From Bacteroidetes bacterium UBA2475 (GTDB lineage: Bacteria > Bacteroidota > Bacteroidia > B-17B0 > Aurantibacillaceae), in contig DDPF01000016.1 in NCBI GenBank assembly GCA_002342065.1, positions 256,545 to 320,544 on the forward strand: 64,000 nucleotides of DNA, given 5' to 3'. The notes below the pieces were generated by a model. The model was not told where the DNA came from. It was given only the letters and a program-made list of their open reading frames with translations, and made no database searches. Every line of letters begins with the position of its first letter. Positions within the stretch are counted from its first letter, which is position 1. Both the position numbers and the translations under genes were made by a program. Shown here in pieces: positions 35,094 to 43,896 of this stretch.

Positions 35094-35654
35094 TTATAGT
35101 AATGAAGTGATCTCCGTGCTTAAAGGATCTACCTTGCTTGGAAAGAACTTAATGATTGTACCTTTTTCATCAATCAAATACTTGCAAAAATTCCAATTTG
35201 GTGCGCTTTCTGTAACACCATTAGCCGCTTTATTACTTAACCATTTGTATAAAGGATTCGCATCTGAACCTGCAACACTAATTTTATCCATCATCTGAAA
35301 AGTTACACCATAATTTTTCGTACAAAAACTTTTTATCTCTGTATTGCTTCCTGGTTCTTGTTTGCCAAAATTATTTGCTGGAAAACCTATCAGGACAACC
35401 TTATTGCCATATTGCTTATGTAATTCCTGTAAATTTTTATATTGAGGAGTATAACCACATTCGCTGGCAACATTTACCAGAAGCATTTTTTTGCCTTTAA
35501 ATTTTTCTAAAGTTATTTCTTCACCATCTATCGTCTTTAATTTAAAGTCATAAATTGTTGGTAATGGTTGTTTAGTTGTTGTACCTGCCCAAAAAACAGC
35601 AACAACAGCTGCAATTATAAATAAGCCGCCGATCTTTAAAATTGAATTTTTCAT
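35094..35654 (-). CDS. Glutathione peroxidase-like thiol peroxidase
   Basis: A 186-residue protein with an N-terminal membrane anchor or signal (residues 8-25) and a thioredoxin-fold peroxidase core: KKMLLVNVASECGYTPQY with the peroxidatic Cys, then FPANNFGKQEPG and NWNFCKYLIDEKG. The usual FPCNQFG motif is FPANNFG here, so the Cys and Gln of that block are Ala and Asn; I believe this variant is common in Bacteroidota. A second Cys in SFCTKNYG may resolve the disulfide, making thioredoxin the likely reductant. It probably acts in the periplasm. Confidence 0.88.
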   Translation of the reverse strand: MKNSILKIGGLFIIAAVVAVFWAGTTTKQPLPTIYDFKLKTIDGEEITLEKFKGKKMLLVNVASECGYTPQYKNLQELHKQYGNKVVLIGFPANNFGKQEPGSNTEIKSFCTKNYGVTFQMMDKISVAGSDANPLYKWLSNKAANGVTESAPNWNFCKYLIDEKGTIIKFFPSKVDPLSTEITSLL

Positions 35655-35679
35655 ATTGATTCGTTAATAGGTTAATTTG

Positions 35680-38493
35680 TTATTTACTAAGGTACAAATT
35701 TCTTTCACTATAAATATTCTGAAAATATTCGTCGTAAAGGTCGTCAATAAAATAAATAGCTTCACCGGTACTCTTCATTTCCGGCCCAAGCTCTTTCTGT
35801 ATCTCAGGGAACTTTTCATAACTAAACACCGGCACTTTAATAGCGTAACCCTTTAGTTTTGGGCTAAATTTAAAGTCTTTTAGTTTAGCGCCCAGCATTA
35901 CTTTTGTTGCATAATTAACGTACGGCTCGCCGTATGCTTTTGCAATAAATGGTACAGTACGGCTGGCACGTGGGTTGGCTTCGATAATATAAACTATTTC
36001 ATCTTTAATAGCGAATTGGATATTTAATAAACCAACTGTTTTTAATGCCAGTGCAATTTTTTTAGTGTGATCTTCTATTTGTTTAATAACATTAGGACTA
36101 AGATCAAATGGTGGTAAAACAGCATAACTATCGCCGCTGTGAATGCCGGCCGGCTCTATGTGTTCCATGATGCCAATAATGTATACATCTTTTCCATCAC
36201 AAATAGAATCTGATTCAGCTTCAATGGCGCCTTCTAAAAAGTGATCCAGCAAAACTTTATTATCAGGAAGATCGTTCAATAATTTTACAACGTGTTGTTC
36301 TAATTCTTCTTCGTTAATAACGATCTTCATGCTTTGGCCGCCCAATACATAACTCGGACGAACCAACAGAGGGAAACCAAGTTCTTTTGATAATTCAATT
36401 CCTTCTTCAGCATCTTTAATAACACCAAACTTGGGGTATGGGATATTGTTATCTTTTAACAGGTTCGAAAAACTTCCTCTATCCTCAGCAAGGTCTAACG
36501 ATTTAAAATCTGTTCCAATTATCTTAATGCCGTAACGTTCTAATTTTTCAGCAAGTTTTAAAGCTGTTTGTCCGCCAAGCTGCACAATAACACCTTCCGG
36601 TTTTTCGTGTAAGATAATATCGTAAATATGTTCCCAGAATACAGGTTCAAAATATAATTTATCGGCGGTGCTAAAATCAGTACTAACGGTTTCTGGGTTG
36701 CAGTTTATCATAATGGTTTCGTAACCCATTTCTTTTGCTGCTAATACACCGTGCACACAACTGTAATCAAACTCAATACCCTGGCCAATACGGTTTGGCC
36801 CGCTTCCTAAGATCACTACTTTCTTTTTGTCTGAGGGAACGCTTTCGTTCTCATCTTCAAAAGTAGAGTAGTAGTATGGTGTTTTAGCTTCAAATTCTGC
36901 AGCGCAGGTATCTACCAGTTTAAACACACGCTTAATTCCAAAGCCATCACGTTTGTTGTACACTTCACTCTCAAAACATTTTACGAGATGTGCAATTTGC
37001 CTGTCGGCATAACCTTTTTGTTTTGCTTCGTATAAAAGATCTTTTGTTAAGTTGCTAATATTAAATTTAGATATTTCGTTCTCAAGAGCGATCATTTCTT
37101 CGATCTGGCCTAAGAACCACATATCTATCTTGGTTAGTTTTTGAATGGTCTTTATAGAGATTCCAATTTTCATGGCATCGTAGATCATAAACAAACGGTT
37201 CCAACTTGGACGCTCCAGTGCATTCAATAATTCCTGTTGATTGGTGATCTCTTTTCCATCTGCACCTAATCCATTACGTTTTATTTCTAAACTCTGACAA
37301 GCTTTTTGTAATGCTTCCTGAAAACTACGTCCAATGCCCATTACCTCGCCAACAGATTTCATTTGGAAACCTAATTCGCGGTTACAACCTTTAAATTTAT
37401 CAAAGTTCCACCGTGGGATCTTTACAATTACGTAATCTAAAGTTGGTTCAAAATATGCTGATGTTGATTTAGTAATTTGATTAATTAATTCATCCAAGCG
37501 GTAACCAATAGCCAATTTACTGGCAATACGTGCAATTGGGTAACCCGTTGCTTTACTTGCTAATGCAGATGAACGCGAAACACGTGGATTGATTTCAATA
37601 GCGATAATATCTTCTTTATCATCATTGCTCACAGCAAACTGTACATTACAACCGCCGGCAAAATTCCCAATGCTGCGCATCATTTTAATGGCCATGGTAC
37701 GCATGCGTTGATATGTTGAATCGCTTAATGTCATTGCCGGTGCAACAGTTATGCTATCGCCGGTGTGTACGCCCATTGGATCAAAATTCTCTATAGAACA
37801 AATAATAGCAACGTTATCACTTGCGTCGCGTAATAATTCTAATTCAAATTCTTTCCAGCCTAAAACTGCTTTATCAATTAATACTTCGTGAATGGGTGAT
37901 GTTTGCAAACCACGATTTAATAATGCGTCAAAATTTTCTTTTTCATAAACTACCGAGCCACCGCTGCCACCAAGGGTAAACGATGGACGAATTACAAGCG
38001 GGAATCCAAACTCCTGTGCAACATTTTTTCCCTCTAAAAATGATTTTGCAATTTTACTTGGCGCCATTGCAACACCAATTTCATTCATGCGAATACGAAA
38101 CAGGTCACGATCTTCAGTTACTTTTATCGCATCAATATCCACACCTATCATGCGCACATTGTATTTTTTCCAAATACCAAGATCTTCACACTTTAAAGCA
38201 AGATTTAATGCGGTTTGGCCACCCATGGTTGGTAAAACAGCGTCAATTTTGTGCGCTTCTAAAATTTTTATGATCGATTTTACTTCAAGGGGTAGTAAAT
38301 AAATATTATCTGCCGTAACCTTATCTGTCATGATGGTAGCAGGATTGGAGTTGATTAAAGTAACTTCAATTCCTTCTTCACGAAGACTTTTTGCTGATTG
38401 GGAACCTGAATAATCAAACTCACAGGCCTGGCCGATAATAATTGGGCCCGAGCCTATGATGAGAACAGATTTAATGGATGTATCTTTTGGCAT
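35680..38493 (-). CDS. carB: Carbamoyl-phosphate synthase large subunit, lacking the MGS domain
   Basis: CarB makes carbamoyl phosphate for pyrimidines and arginine from ammonia, bicarbonate and two ATP. The protein has both ATP-grasp halves: GSGPIIIGQACEFDYSGSQ near the start and its duplicate GSGPNRIGQGIEFDYSC near residue 560, with VVRPSFTLGGSGG-type and VRPSYVLGGQSM nucleotide loops. It is 937 residues against about 1070 in E. coli and ends after GEAIYFIDDLYDEYF, so the C-terminal MGS allosteric domain is absent. I recall similar-length CarB in other Bacteroidota. No carA lies next to it. Confidence 0.95.
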   Translation of the reverse strand: MPKDTSIKSVLIIGSGPIIIGQACEFDYSGSQSAKSLREEGIEVTLINSNPATIMTDKVTADNIYLLPLEVKSIIKILEAHKIDAVLPTMGGQTALNLALKCEDLGIWKKYNVRMIGVDIDAIKVTEDRDLFRIRMNEIGVAMAPSKIAKSFLEGKNVAQEFGFPLVIRPSFTLGGSGGSVVYEKENFDALLNRGLQTSPIHEVLIDKAVLGWKEFELELLRDASDNVAIICSIENFDPMGVHTGDSITVAPAMTLSDSTYQRMRTMAIKMMRSIGNFAGGCNVQFAVSNDDKEDIIAIEINPRVSRSSALASKATGYPIARIASKLAIGYRLDELINQITKSTSAYFEPTLDYVIVKIPRWNFDKFKGCNRELGFQMKSVGEVMGIGRSFQEALQKACQSLEIKRNGLGADGKEITNQQELLNALERPSWNRLFMIYDAMKIGISIKTIQKLTKIDMWFLGQIEEMIALENEISKFNISNLTKDLLYEAKQKGYADRQIAHLVKCFESEVYNKRDGFGIKRVFKLVDTCAAEFEAKTPYYYSTFEDENESVPSDKKKVVILGSGPNRIGQGIEFDYSCVHGVLAAKEMGYETIMINCNPETVSTDFSTADKLYFEPVFWEHIYDIILHEKPEGVIVQLGGQTALKLAEKLERYGIKIIGTDFKSLDLAEDRGSFSNLLKDNNIPYPKFGVIKDAEEGIELSKELGFPLLVRPSYVLGGQSMKIVINEEELEQHVVKLLNDLPDNKVLLDHFLEGAIEAESDSICDGKDVYIIGIMEHIEPAGIHSGDSYAVLPPFDLSPNVIKQIEDHTKKIALALKTVGLLNIQFAIKDEIVYIIEANPRASRTVPFIAKAYGEPYVNYATKVMLGAKLKDFKFSPKLKGYAIKVPVFSYEKFPEIQKELGPEMKSTGEAIYFIDDLYDEYFQNIYSERNLYLSK

Positions 38494-38600
38494 AAAGGAA
38501 AAAATGCTTTTTTTAGTTTTGGTTCAAATTCCTGCAAAGATAATACAGGAAGGGAGTTCGTAAAAGAAAGATATTGACGAGATATTAAGAGATTATCTCA

Positions 38601-38632
38601 ATAAAAAACCCGAAACTTTTTGGTTTCGGGGT
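38601..38632 (-). terminator. Intrinsic terminator downstream of the RRM gene
   Basis: 8-bp stem CCCGAAAC / GTTTCGGG (38609-38616 and 38623-38630) with a 6-base loop; on the minus strand it is followed by a run of six T, which places it after the RRM protein gene. Confidence 0.85.
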
Positions 38633-38675
38633 AAGAGGTTAAGGATAAACGATATCCTTAATTTTTATAAAAATA

Positions 38676-38954
38676 TTACTCTGCAGAATTAGTTGGTTGG
38701 CTATCAGTTTCCCTTTTGCCTTTTGCCTCAGCAACTACTATATCGCGTTCGTGATGGTTAGTTCCATTTAAAGCTGCAATAGCTGCATTGGCTTCATTAT
38801 CATTCGGCATTTCAACAAAACCATAACCTTTACTGCGGCGAGTTTCTTTATCCTTTATGATCCTTACACTGGCTACTTCGCCATATTGTGAGAATAATTC
38901 ACTCAGAGATTGTTCTCTAACCTTAAAGCTGATGTTACTAACAAAAATGTTCAT
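38676..38954 (-). CDS. RRM-type RNA-binding protein
   Basis: A 92-residue single RNA-recognition-motif protein. RNP2 is IFVSNISFKV at residues 2-11 and RNP1 is KGYGFVEM near residue 43, with helix ATG-proximal pattern SLSELFSQYGEVASVRI and C-terminal ERDIVVAEAKGKRE. Such proteins in Bacteroidota and cyanobacteria bind RNA and are often induced by cold. A terminator follows and carB starts further downstream on the same strand, so it is probably a single-gene transcript. Confidence 0.93.
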   Translation of the reverse strand: MNIFVSNISFKVREQSLSELFSQYGEVASVRIIKDKETRRSKGYGFVEMPNDNEANAAIAALNGTNHHERDIVVAEAKGKRETDSQPTNSAE

Positions 38955-39027
38955 AATAATTTAATCTTGGAATTTGTATTATAAAGGTAATTAAAATAAC
39001 TAAATCTCCAAATATTTGTTAAATTTT

Positions 39028-39660
39028 TTATTTTTCAGTGTTTACGGGGCCTAAGGCCTCTAAAATGACGTCTTTTATGGTCAAATACGTGTCATTATAG
39101 GCTGTTTTTTTAGCCTCTTTTTCAGAAAACCAAACAACATCATCAATGTTTTCTTCGGTTTGGGGAATTAATTTTCCGGTATGATCAGTGGTCATGTAAT
39201 ACCAAAACGTTTGTTTTAAAGCAAAACCGGTTTTGTACTGATAGATGTGGAAAGTGGAAGAAAGTTGTTTTACGATCTTTAAGTTTGTTACAGCACATTC
39301 TTCTTCGCATTCTCTTACAGCAGCATTTTCTATTGTTTCACCTTTATCTAATTTACCTTTTGGTAGGTCCCATTTCCCCAATCTGTGAATAAATAAAAAG
39401 TGTTTATCTTTTTCTATGAATCCGCCGGCAGCTTCGATATAAAAAAAAGAATTTTTAAAAAATTTTATTATCTCATCAAAGTCATAATTTAAAATTGCAA
39501 TTGAGTTTAGATCATTTTTTTGAACGAAATCATCAATAATAATTTTTAACGTTTGCGTATTTTTCGGGCTAAAAATCTTAATTGTTTGATTTTGCGAAGA
39601 TTGACTTTGCGTTTCCCAAAATTCAATAAACTTATTATTATAATATATTTTTTTGTTCAT
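39028..39660 (-). CDS. Nudix hydrolase
   Basis: A 210-residue protein starting at ATG 39660 (MNKKIYYNNKFIEFWE). The Nudix box is GKLDKGETIENAAVRECEEE, continuing CAV, near residue 120; it fits Gx5Ex7REUxEExGU except that the conserved Gly after EEx is Ala. The N-terminal 75 residues are a separate lobe of unknown role. Substrate not predictable. It is divergent from pyrE with 43 bases between. Confidence 0.85.
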   Translation of the reverse strand: MNKKIYYNNKFIEFWETQSQSSQNQTIKIFSPKNTQTLKIIIDDFVQKNDLNSIAILNYDFDEIIKFFKNSFFYIEAAGGFIEKDKHFLFIHRLGKWDLPKGKLDKGETIENAAVRECEEECAVTNLKIVKQLSSTFHIYQYKTGFALKQTFWYYMTTDHTGKLIPQTEENIDDVVWFSEKEAKKTAYNDTYLTIKDVILEALGPVNTEK

Positions 39661-39691
39661 AAAAAAGTACGTTAAACTATAAAACAAAATC

Positions 39692-39699
39692 TAAATTTG
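39692..39699 (+). promoter_or_regulatory. Bacteroidota -7 box for pyrE
   Basis: TAAATTTG ends four bases before the ATG at 39704, within the 43-base divergent spacer shared with the Nudix gene. Confidence 0.55.
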
Positions 39700-39703
39700 C
39701 GGG

Positions 39704-40357
39704 ATGACTTCGTTTGATAACCCAGCGTCTAAAGTTGCTGAATTTTTATTACAAATAAAAGCTGTAAAGCTTCAACCTGAAAAACCGTTTACCTGGGCCA
39801 GTGGAATTAAATCTCCTATTTATTGCGATAACCGTAAAACGCTTTCATACCCGCAGATCCGTACTTTCATTCGTCAGACCTTTGTAGACACTATAAACAA
39901 ACATTTTGCCAAGCCTGATGTAATTGCCGGCGTTGCCACGGGCGGAATTGCCATAGGTGCTTTAATTGCTCAAGAAATGGGATTACCATTTGTGTATGTT
40001 AGAAGCGAAGCAAAAAAACATGGCCTTACTAATCTTATTGAAGGCGATGTTGCAAGCGGACAAAACGTTGTTGTCATTGAAGATCTTATTAGCACAGGTG
40101 GTAGCAGTTTAAAGGCTGTTGAAGCTTTGCGCGAAAAAGGATGTACCGTTAAAGGTATGGCTGCCATTTTTACATATGGTTTTGATGAAGCTGAACAAAG
40201 TTTTAAAAAAGCAAAGTGTAATTTAAAGACCTTAACCGATTATAATACTTTAATTAATACTGCCTTAACAAAAGAATATATTACAGATAAGGACATGGCA
40301 AGCCTGAAGCAATGGCGTGCAAATCCTGCTGGTTGGGCACAAACTTTAGTGAAATAA
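39704..40357 (+). CDS. pyrE: Orotate phosphoribosyltransferase
   Basis: PyrE joins orotate to PRPP to give OMP in pyrimidine synthesis. The 217-residue protein has the N-terminal FTWASGIKSPIYCDNRKTLS block, the catalytic loop FVYVRSEAKKHGLTNLIEG, and the PRPP-binding motif VVVIEDLISTGGSS near residue 123. Normal length. It has its own -7 box and a terminator follows at 40391. Confidence 0.96.
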   Translation: MTSFDNPASKVAEFLLQIKAVKLQPEKPFTWASGIKSPIYCDNRKTLSYPQIRTFIRQTFVDTINKHFAKPDVIAGVATGGIAIGALIAQEMGLPFVYVRSEAKKHGLTNLIEGDVASGQNVVVIEDLISTGGSSLKAVEALREKGCTVKGMAAIFTYGFDEAEQSFKKAKCNLKTLTDYNTLINTALTKEYITDKDMASLKQWRANPAGWAQTLVK

Positions 40358-40390
40358 AATAGAAATATAATTAAGCAAATAGTTTATTAA

Positions 40391-40415
40391 TGCATACTTT
40401 TAAGTATGCATTTTT
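40391..40415 (+). terminator. Intrinsic terminator after pyrE
   Basis: 8-bp stem TGCATACT / AGTATGCA (40391-40398 and 40403-40410), 4-base loop, followed by five T. The stem is AT-rich, so termination may be partial. Confidence 0.75.
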
Positions 40416-40432
40416 AATTTAAAAAATAACAC

Positions 40433-41149
40433 ATGAAAAAGATAACCTTAATTTTAGCAGTATTGGTTTTCGGAATTAAGCCATTGATCGGTCAGATTGC
40501 AGATACAAAAAAAGCATTTATTGAAGCAACCGGATCGAGTGAAACCGAAATTGTGCCTGATGAGATATACATTACTATAACCTTGCAGGAAAGACAAGAT
40601 GGAAAAGATAAATTAACCATTGAAAAACAAGAAGCTGATCTGAAACAAAATTTAAAGGAAATTGGAATAGATATTACAAACCTTTCTTTAAATAGTGCTA
40701 ACGCCGATTTTAGAAAAATTAAATCTTATAAAAAAGATGTGGTTACTTCTAAATCATATATTTTAAAAGTTGGTAATGCAGATATGGTAACTAAAGTTTA
40801 CGAACATTTGGATAAAATAAACGCACACGATGCTTATATCTCTAAATTAAATCACACTAAAATACTTGAGTTTACAAAAGAGAACAGGATAAAAGCTATT
40901 AAAGCTGCAAAAGATAAAGTTGATTATTTAGCAGCTGCAGTTGGTAACCAACTTGGTGGACCGATTCAAATTACAGAAACTTTAAATTCTGTTGAGAATA
41001 ATCCTTATGGATATAACTATAATTACAGAAGCTCGAATGCCATACAAAGTTATGGGGGAGTAGAAAGCTCAGAATCTACAGGTGATGAGATCTCTTTCAA
41101 AAAAATAAAAATTAAAGCCAGCTTTTTGGTTAAATACGAAATTAAATAA
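40433..41149 (+). CDS. SIMPL-domain (DUF541) periplasmic protein
   Basis: A 238-residue protein with a signal peptide (ITLILAVLVFGIKPLIGQ). The SIMPL domain pattern follows: ATGSSETEIVPDEIYITITL at the N-terminal strand, EKQEADLKQNLKEIGID, SKSYILKVGN, and ENRIKAIKAAKDKVDYLAAA near residue 150. The family includes the oxidative-stress protein YggE and others; function here unknown. It follows pyrE after a terminator and precedes a small SRPBCC-like gene by eight bases. Confidence 0.85.
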   Translation: MKKITLILAVLVFGIKPLIGQIADTKKAFIEATGSSETEIVPDEIYITITLQERQDGKDKLTIEKQEADLKQNLKEIGIDITNLSLNSANADFRKIKSYKKDVVTSKSYILKVGNADMVTKVYEHLDKINAHDAYISKLNHTKILEFTKENRIKAIKAAKDKVDYLAAAVGNQLGGPIQITETLNSVENNPYGYNYNYRSSNAIQSYGGVESSESTGDEISFKKIKIKASFLVKYEIK

Positions 41150-41157
41150 TATTATTT

Positions 41158-41571
41158 GTGTCAGCCTTTACAATTGTTAGCGAAACCAACCCAACCCAAT
41201 CTTCTTTAAAAAGCTTATTTGATTTTTTAAGCGACTTTAAAAATTTTGGATCTATTTTACCTGAAGATAAAGTTGAGGATTTTAAATTTACAGATATGGA
41301 ATGTTCTTTTAATATTAAAGGCATTACACCAATGACCATTAGAAAAGTAGAGGTCAAAGAAAACGAATTCATTTTATTTTCAAGTCAGGGTTTAGCAAAA
41401 TTTAATTTTAGCTTAAAAGTTTTTTTTATAGGAGAGGCTTTGCAAACTGGACAATGCAAAATAGATCTGATGGGAGATTTGAATCCTTTTATTAAAGCCA
41501 TGGCAGAAAAACCATTGACCGGATTAACCAATTCTATGTCATTAAAATTATCGCAATTAAAACTTAATTAA
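41158..41571 (+). CDS. SRPBCC-like small protein
   Basis: A 137-residue protein starting at GTG 41158 (SAFTIVSETNPTQSSLKSLF). It has the pattern of a START/SRPBCC fold: FLSDFKNFGSILPEDKVEDF after helix 1, alternating strands, and a C-terminal helix (FIKAMAEKPLTGLTNSMSLK). It lies two bases before the thiamine-binding protein gene and eight after the SIMPL gene, so the three probably form a unit. No function can be assigned. Confidence 0.7.
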   Translation: MSAFTIVSETNPTQSSLKSLFDFLSDFKNFGSILPEDKVEDFKFTDMECSFNIKGITPMTIRKVEVKENEFILFSSQGLAKFNFSLKVFFIGEALQTGQCKIDLMGDLNPFIKAMAEKPLTGLTNSMSLKLSQLKLN

Positions 41572-41573
41572 TT

Positions 41574-41855
41574 ATGCAAATAAATGCAGCCATACAGTTA
41601 TTACCACTAAAAACAAATGAAGACCGTTACTCTGTAGTTGATAAAGCTATAGAACTTATAAATAAAAGCGGATTGAATTATAAAGTTTGTCCTTTTGAGA
41701 CTGTGGTGGAGGGAAGTCCTGAATTAGTTTATAAATTAATACAACAAATTCAAACCGAAATATTAAAGAATGGTTGTGATGAATTAATTTTAAATATAAA
41801 AATTCATGCAGCAAATAGGGATCTTTCTTTTCAGGAAAAATTGGAGAAGTATTGA
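41574..41855 (+). CDS. Thiamine-binding protein (MTH1187/YkoF-like)
   Basis: A 93-residue protein of the UPF0045/MTH1187 family: MQINAAIQLLPLKTNEDRYS, VVDKAIELINKSGLNYKVCP, the FETVVEGSPELVYKLIQQIQ segment and a final strand ELILNIKIHAA. Members form ferredoxin-like tetramers and some bind thiamine. The length is normal. It ends a three-gene unit; no thiamine synthesis gene is nearby. Confidence 0.85.
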   Translation: MQINAAIQLLPLKTNEDRYSVVDKAIELINKSGLNYKVCPFETVVEGSPELVYKLIQQIQTEILKNGCDELILNIKIHAANRDLSFQEKLEKY

Positions 41856-42029
41856 TCTTATCTAAAATTGTTTTTTTATTTGAGCTTATTTTAAATTTTA
41901 AATATCTTATTTTCAATAACTTGCACTTTATTATTTTCTAAATCTAAATGTTGCCCAACCCTTTTTAGATTGTTTGTGTAATGGTGTTATAGAGATCAAA
42001 ATTTATACACCCTTAATAAATAATTTAAA

Positions 42030-43397
42030 ATGAAAAAAATTACAATGTTTTTAAAACAACCGGCAAAACTAAATCTTAAAGGATTTTTATTGCTTACATG
42101 TATGTTCTTGTTTTTTGGTAATGCCAAGTCTGTTTGTAATTTAAATGCTAATTTTAATTACACAGTTAACCCAAATGGTTCTGTAAACTTCGCAAGTAAT
42201 TCTACAGGTACAACTTTAGCCACAATGTATCAATGGTATTTTTACCCGGGTTCAGCATTTGGACAAACAACAACACATAATTATTCAAATAATGGCACAT
42301 ACCCTGTTACATTATATTTAAGCGATTCATTATGTACAGATTCTATTACGCAATACATTACAATAGGCGCAAGCCCGTGTAACCTTAATGCTAATTTTAA
42401 TTTTACAGTTAACTCAAATGGTTCTGTGAACTTTGCAAGTACTTCAACTGGTACAGCTCCATTTACGCAATACCAATGGTTCTTTTACCCCGGTTCTGCG
42501 TTTGGACAAACAACAACACATAATTATTCAAATAATGGCACATACCCTGTTACATTATATTTAAGCGATTCATTATGTACTGATTCGATTACACAATATA
42601 TAACGATCAATAATTCAAACCCTTGTAACCTTAATTCAAATTTTAATTTTACAGTTAATGCAAACGGATTCGTAAATTTTGCAAGCACTTCAACAGGAAC
42701 AACACCATCTACACAATATCAATGGTTCTTTTATCCTGGTTCTGCATTTGGACAAACAACCACACATAATTATTCAAATAATGGAACTTATGCAGTTACA
42801 TTATATTTAAGCGATTCGTTATGTACAGATTCTATCACGAAATACGTTACAATAACAAATACGGCATGCAATATGAATGCAAATTTTAATTATACAGTTA
42901 TGCCAAGTGGAGCTGTTAATTTTGCAAGTACAACTACAGGTGCCAGTCCGTTTGCAAATTATTACTGGAGCTTTGGTGATTCACATAATGGTTTCGGTGC
43001 TGTTGTAAATCATACATATTCTCCTTTAGGTATATTCAATGTGTATTTACATGTATACGATTCGTTATGTAGCGATTCTGTTATGATAACTATTAATACC
43101 AACAATATTACCGGATTAAAAAATAACACTTCTGTAAATGCTTCAGTTAAAATTTATCCAAACCCAAATAACGGTGAGTTTGTTTTGAGTGTAAATAATA
43201 TTGATAGCAAAGCAAAAACAACTGATATTTTAATTTACAATACCTTGGGTCAAATTATTTTTAGAAATACTTACGAAAATGAGAATGGCGAGTTAAATAA
43301 AAAAATAAATATAGATGAGTTGCCAAGTGGCGCCTATATTCTAAAATTGAATAATGGTACTCAAAACCACACAAGCAGGATCATCATTCAAAAATAA
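42030..43397 (+). CDS. T9SS-exported protein of four tandem PKD-like repeats
   Basis: A 455-residue protein with a long signal region (FLLLTCMFLFFGNAKS). Four repeats of 81-82 residues start at Cys codons 42135, 42378, 42624 and 42867; each runs CNxNxNFNxTVxxxGxVNFAS, then YQWYFYPGSAFGQTTTHNYS, then YLSDSLCTDSIT. The fourth keeps the PKD-like WSFGD. Residues of about 370-455 are a T9SS sorting domain (VKIYPNPNNGEFVLSV, LPSGAYILKLNNG). It should be a secreted or surface protein. Stretches of repeats 1 and 2 are identical in DNA. Confidence 0.88.
   Translation: MKKITMFLKQPAKLNLKGFLLLTCMFLFFGNAKSVCNLNANFNYTVNPNGSVNFASNSTGTTLATMYQWYFYPGSAFGQTTTHNYSNNGTYPVTLYLSDSLCTDSITQYITIGASPCNLNANFNFTVNSNGSVNFASTSTGTAPFTQYQWFFYPGSAFGQTTTHNYSNNGTYPVTLYLSDSLCTDSITQYITINNSNPCNLNSNFNFTVNANGFVNFASTSTGTTPSTQYQWFFYPGSAFGQTTTHNYSNNGTYAVTLYLSDSLCTDSITKYVTITNTACNMNANFNYTVMPSGAVNFASTTTGASPFANYYWSFGDSHNGFGAVVNHTYSPLGIFNVYLHVYDSLCSDSVMITINTNNITGLKNNTSVNASVKIYPNPNNGEFVLSVNNIDSKAKTTDILIYNTLGQIIFRNTYENENGELNKKINIDELPSGAYILKLNNGTQNHTSRIIIQK
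42135..43095 (+). repeat. Four tandem 243-246 bp coding repeats
   Basis: Unit starts are 42135, 42378, 42624 and 42867, giving spacings of 243, 246 and 243 bases. About 78 bases in units 1 and 2 (42260-42337 and 42503-42580) appear identical, while unit 4 has diverged most. This indicates recent duplication or gene conversion among the first units. Confidence 0.85.
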
Positions 43398-43410
43398 TTT
43401 AATTTAAGTA

Positions 43411-43443
43411 AAAAAAAGCCGCTCTTGTTAGCGGCTTTTTTTT
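43411..43443. terminator. Bidirectional intrinsic terminator between convergent genes
   Basis: Stem AAAAAAAGCCGCT (43411-43423) pairs with AGCGGCTTTTTTT (43430-43442) around a 6-base loop. A and T flanks make it work on both strands, serving the T9SS protein gene and the convergent thioesterase gene. Confidence 0.9.
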
Positions 43444-43453
43444 TGAAATTCTA

Positions 43454-43894
43454 TTAATTGTAACCGGCTTTTGTCGCCTCATAAGCATTAAAAGTACCTA
43501 ATGATTTTGCCAGTAATTTATTTTCCCTGTTCACGCAAAAAACATCGCAGCTAATAATTAAAATGCGTTTGCCTTTTTGTTCCAATTTTGCTTTTGCAAT
43601 TAATTGATCGCCCAATAAAGCAGGAGATAAAAAATTTAATTTGTATTCGATAGTACTTACTACTTTATTTTCTTTGTATACAGACGAAAGTCCTGCAACA
43701 CCCAAAGCCCCGTCGATCAGAGCAGAGATAACGCCACCATGTGCAGCATTTGGCGTGGCTAAATGTTCTTTTTTAATGATGAGTGAATAATCTACAATAC
43801 CTTCTGAAATAATTTTAAAATCCATTCCGATCAATTTCCCGAAATGATTATTTTCGATATAACGTTCTATTAAATTTATTTTATTTGAATCCAT
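43454..43894 (-). CDS. PaaI-like hotdog thioesterase
   Basis: A 146-residue hotdog protein of the PaaI/4HBT type: FGKLIGMDFKIISEGIVDY, then the catalytic-type HLATPNAAHGGVISALIDGA with HGG and Asp, then STIEYKLNFLSPAL and a final strand. It hydrolyses an acyl- or aryl-CoA that cannot be specified. It is separated by only two bases from the DUF4249 gene upstream on the same strand, so it could be read with the TonB receptor unit. Confidence 0.9.
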   Translation of the reverse strand: MDSNKINLIERYIENNHFGKLIGMDFKIISEGIVDYSLIIKKEHLATPNAAHGGVISALIDGALGVAGLSSVYKENKVVSTIEYKLNFLSPALLGDQLIAKAKLEQKGKRILIISCDVFCVNRENKLLAKSLGTFNAYEATKAGYN

Positions 43895-43896
43895 AT

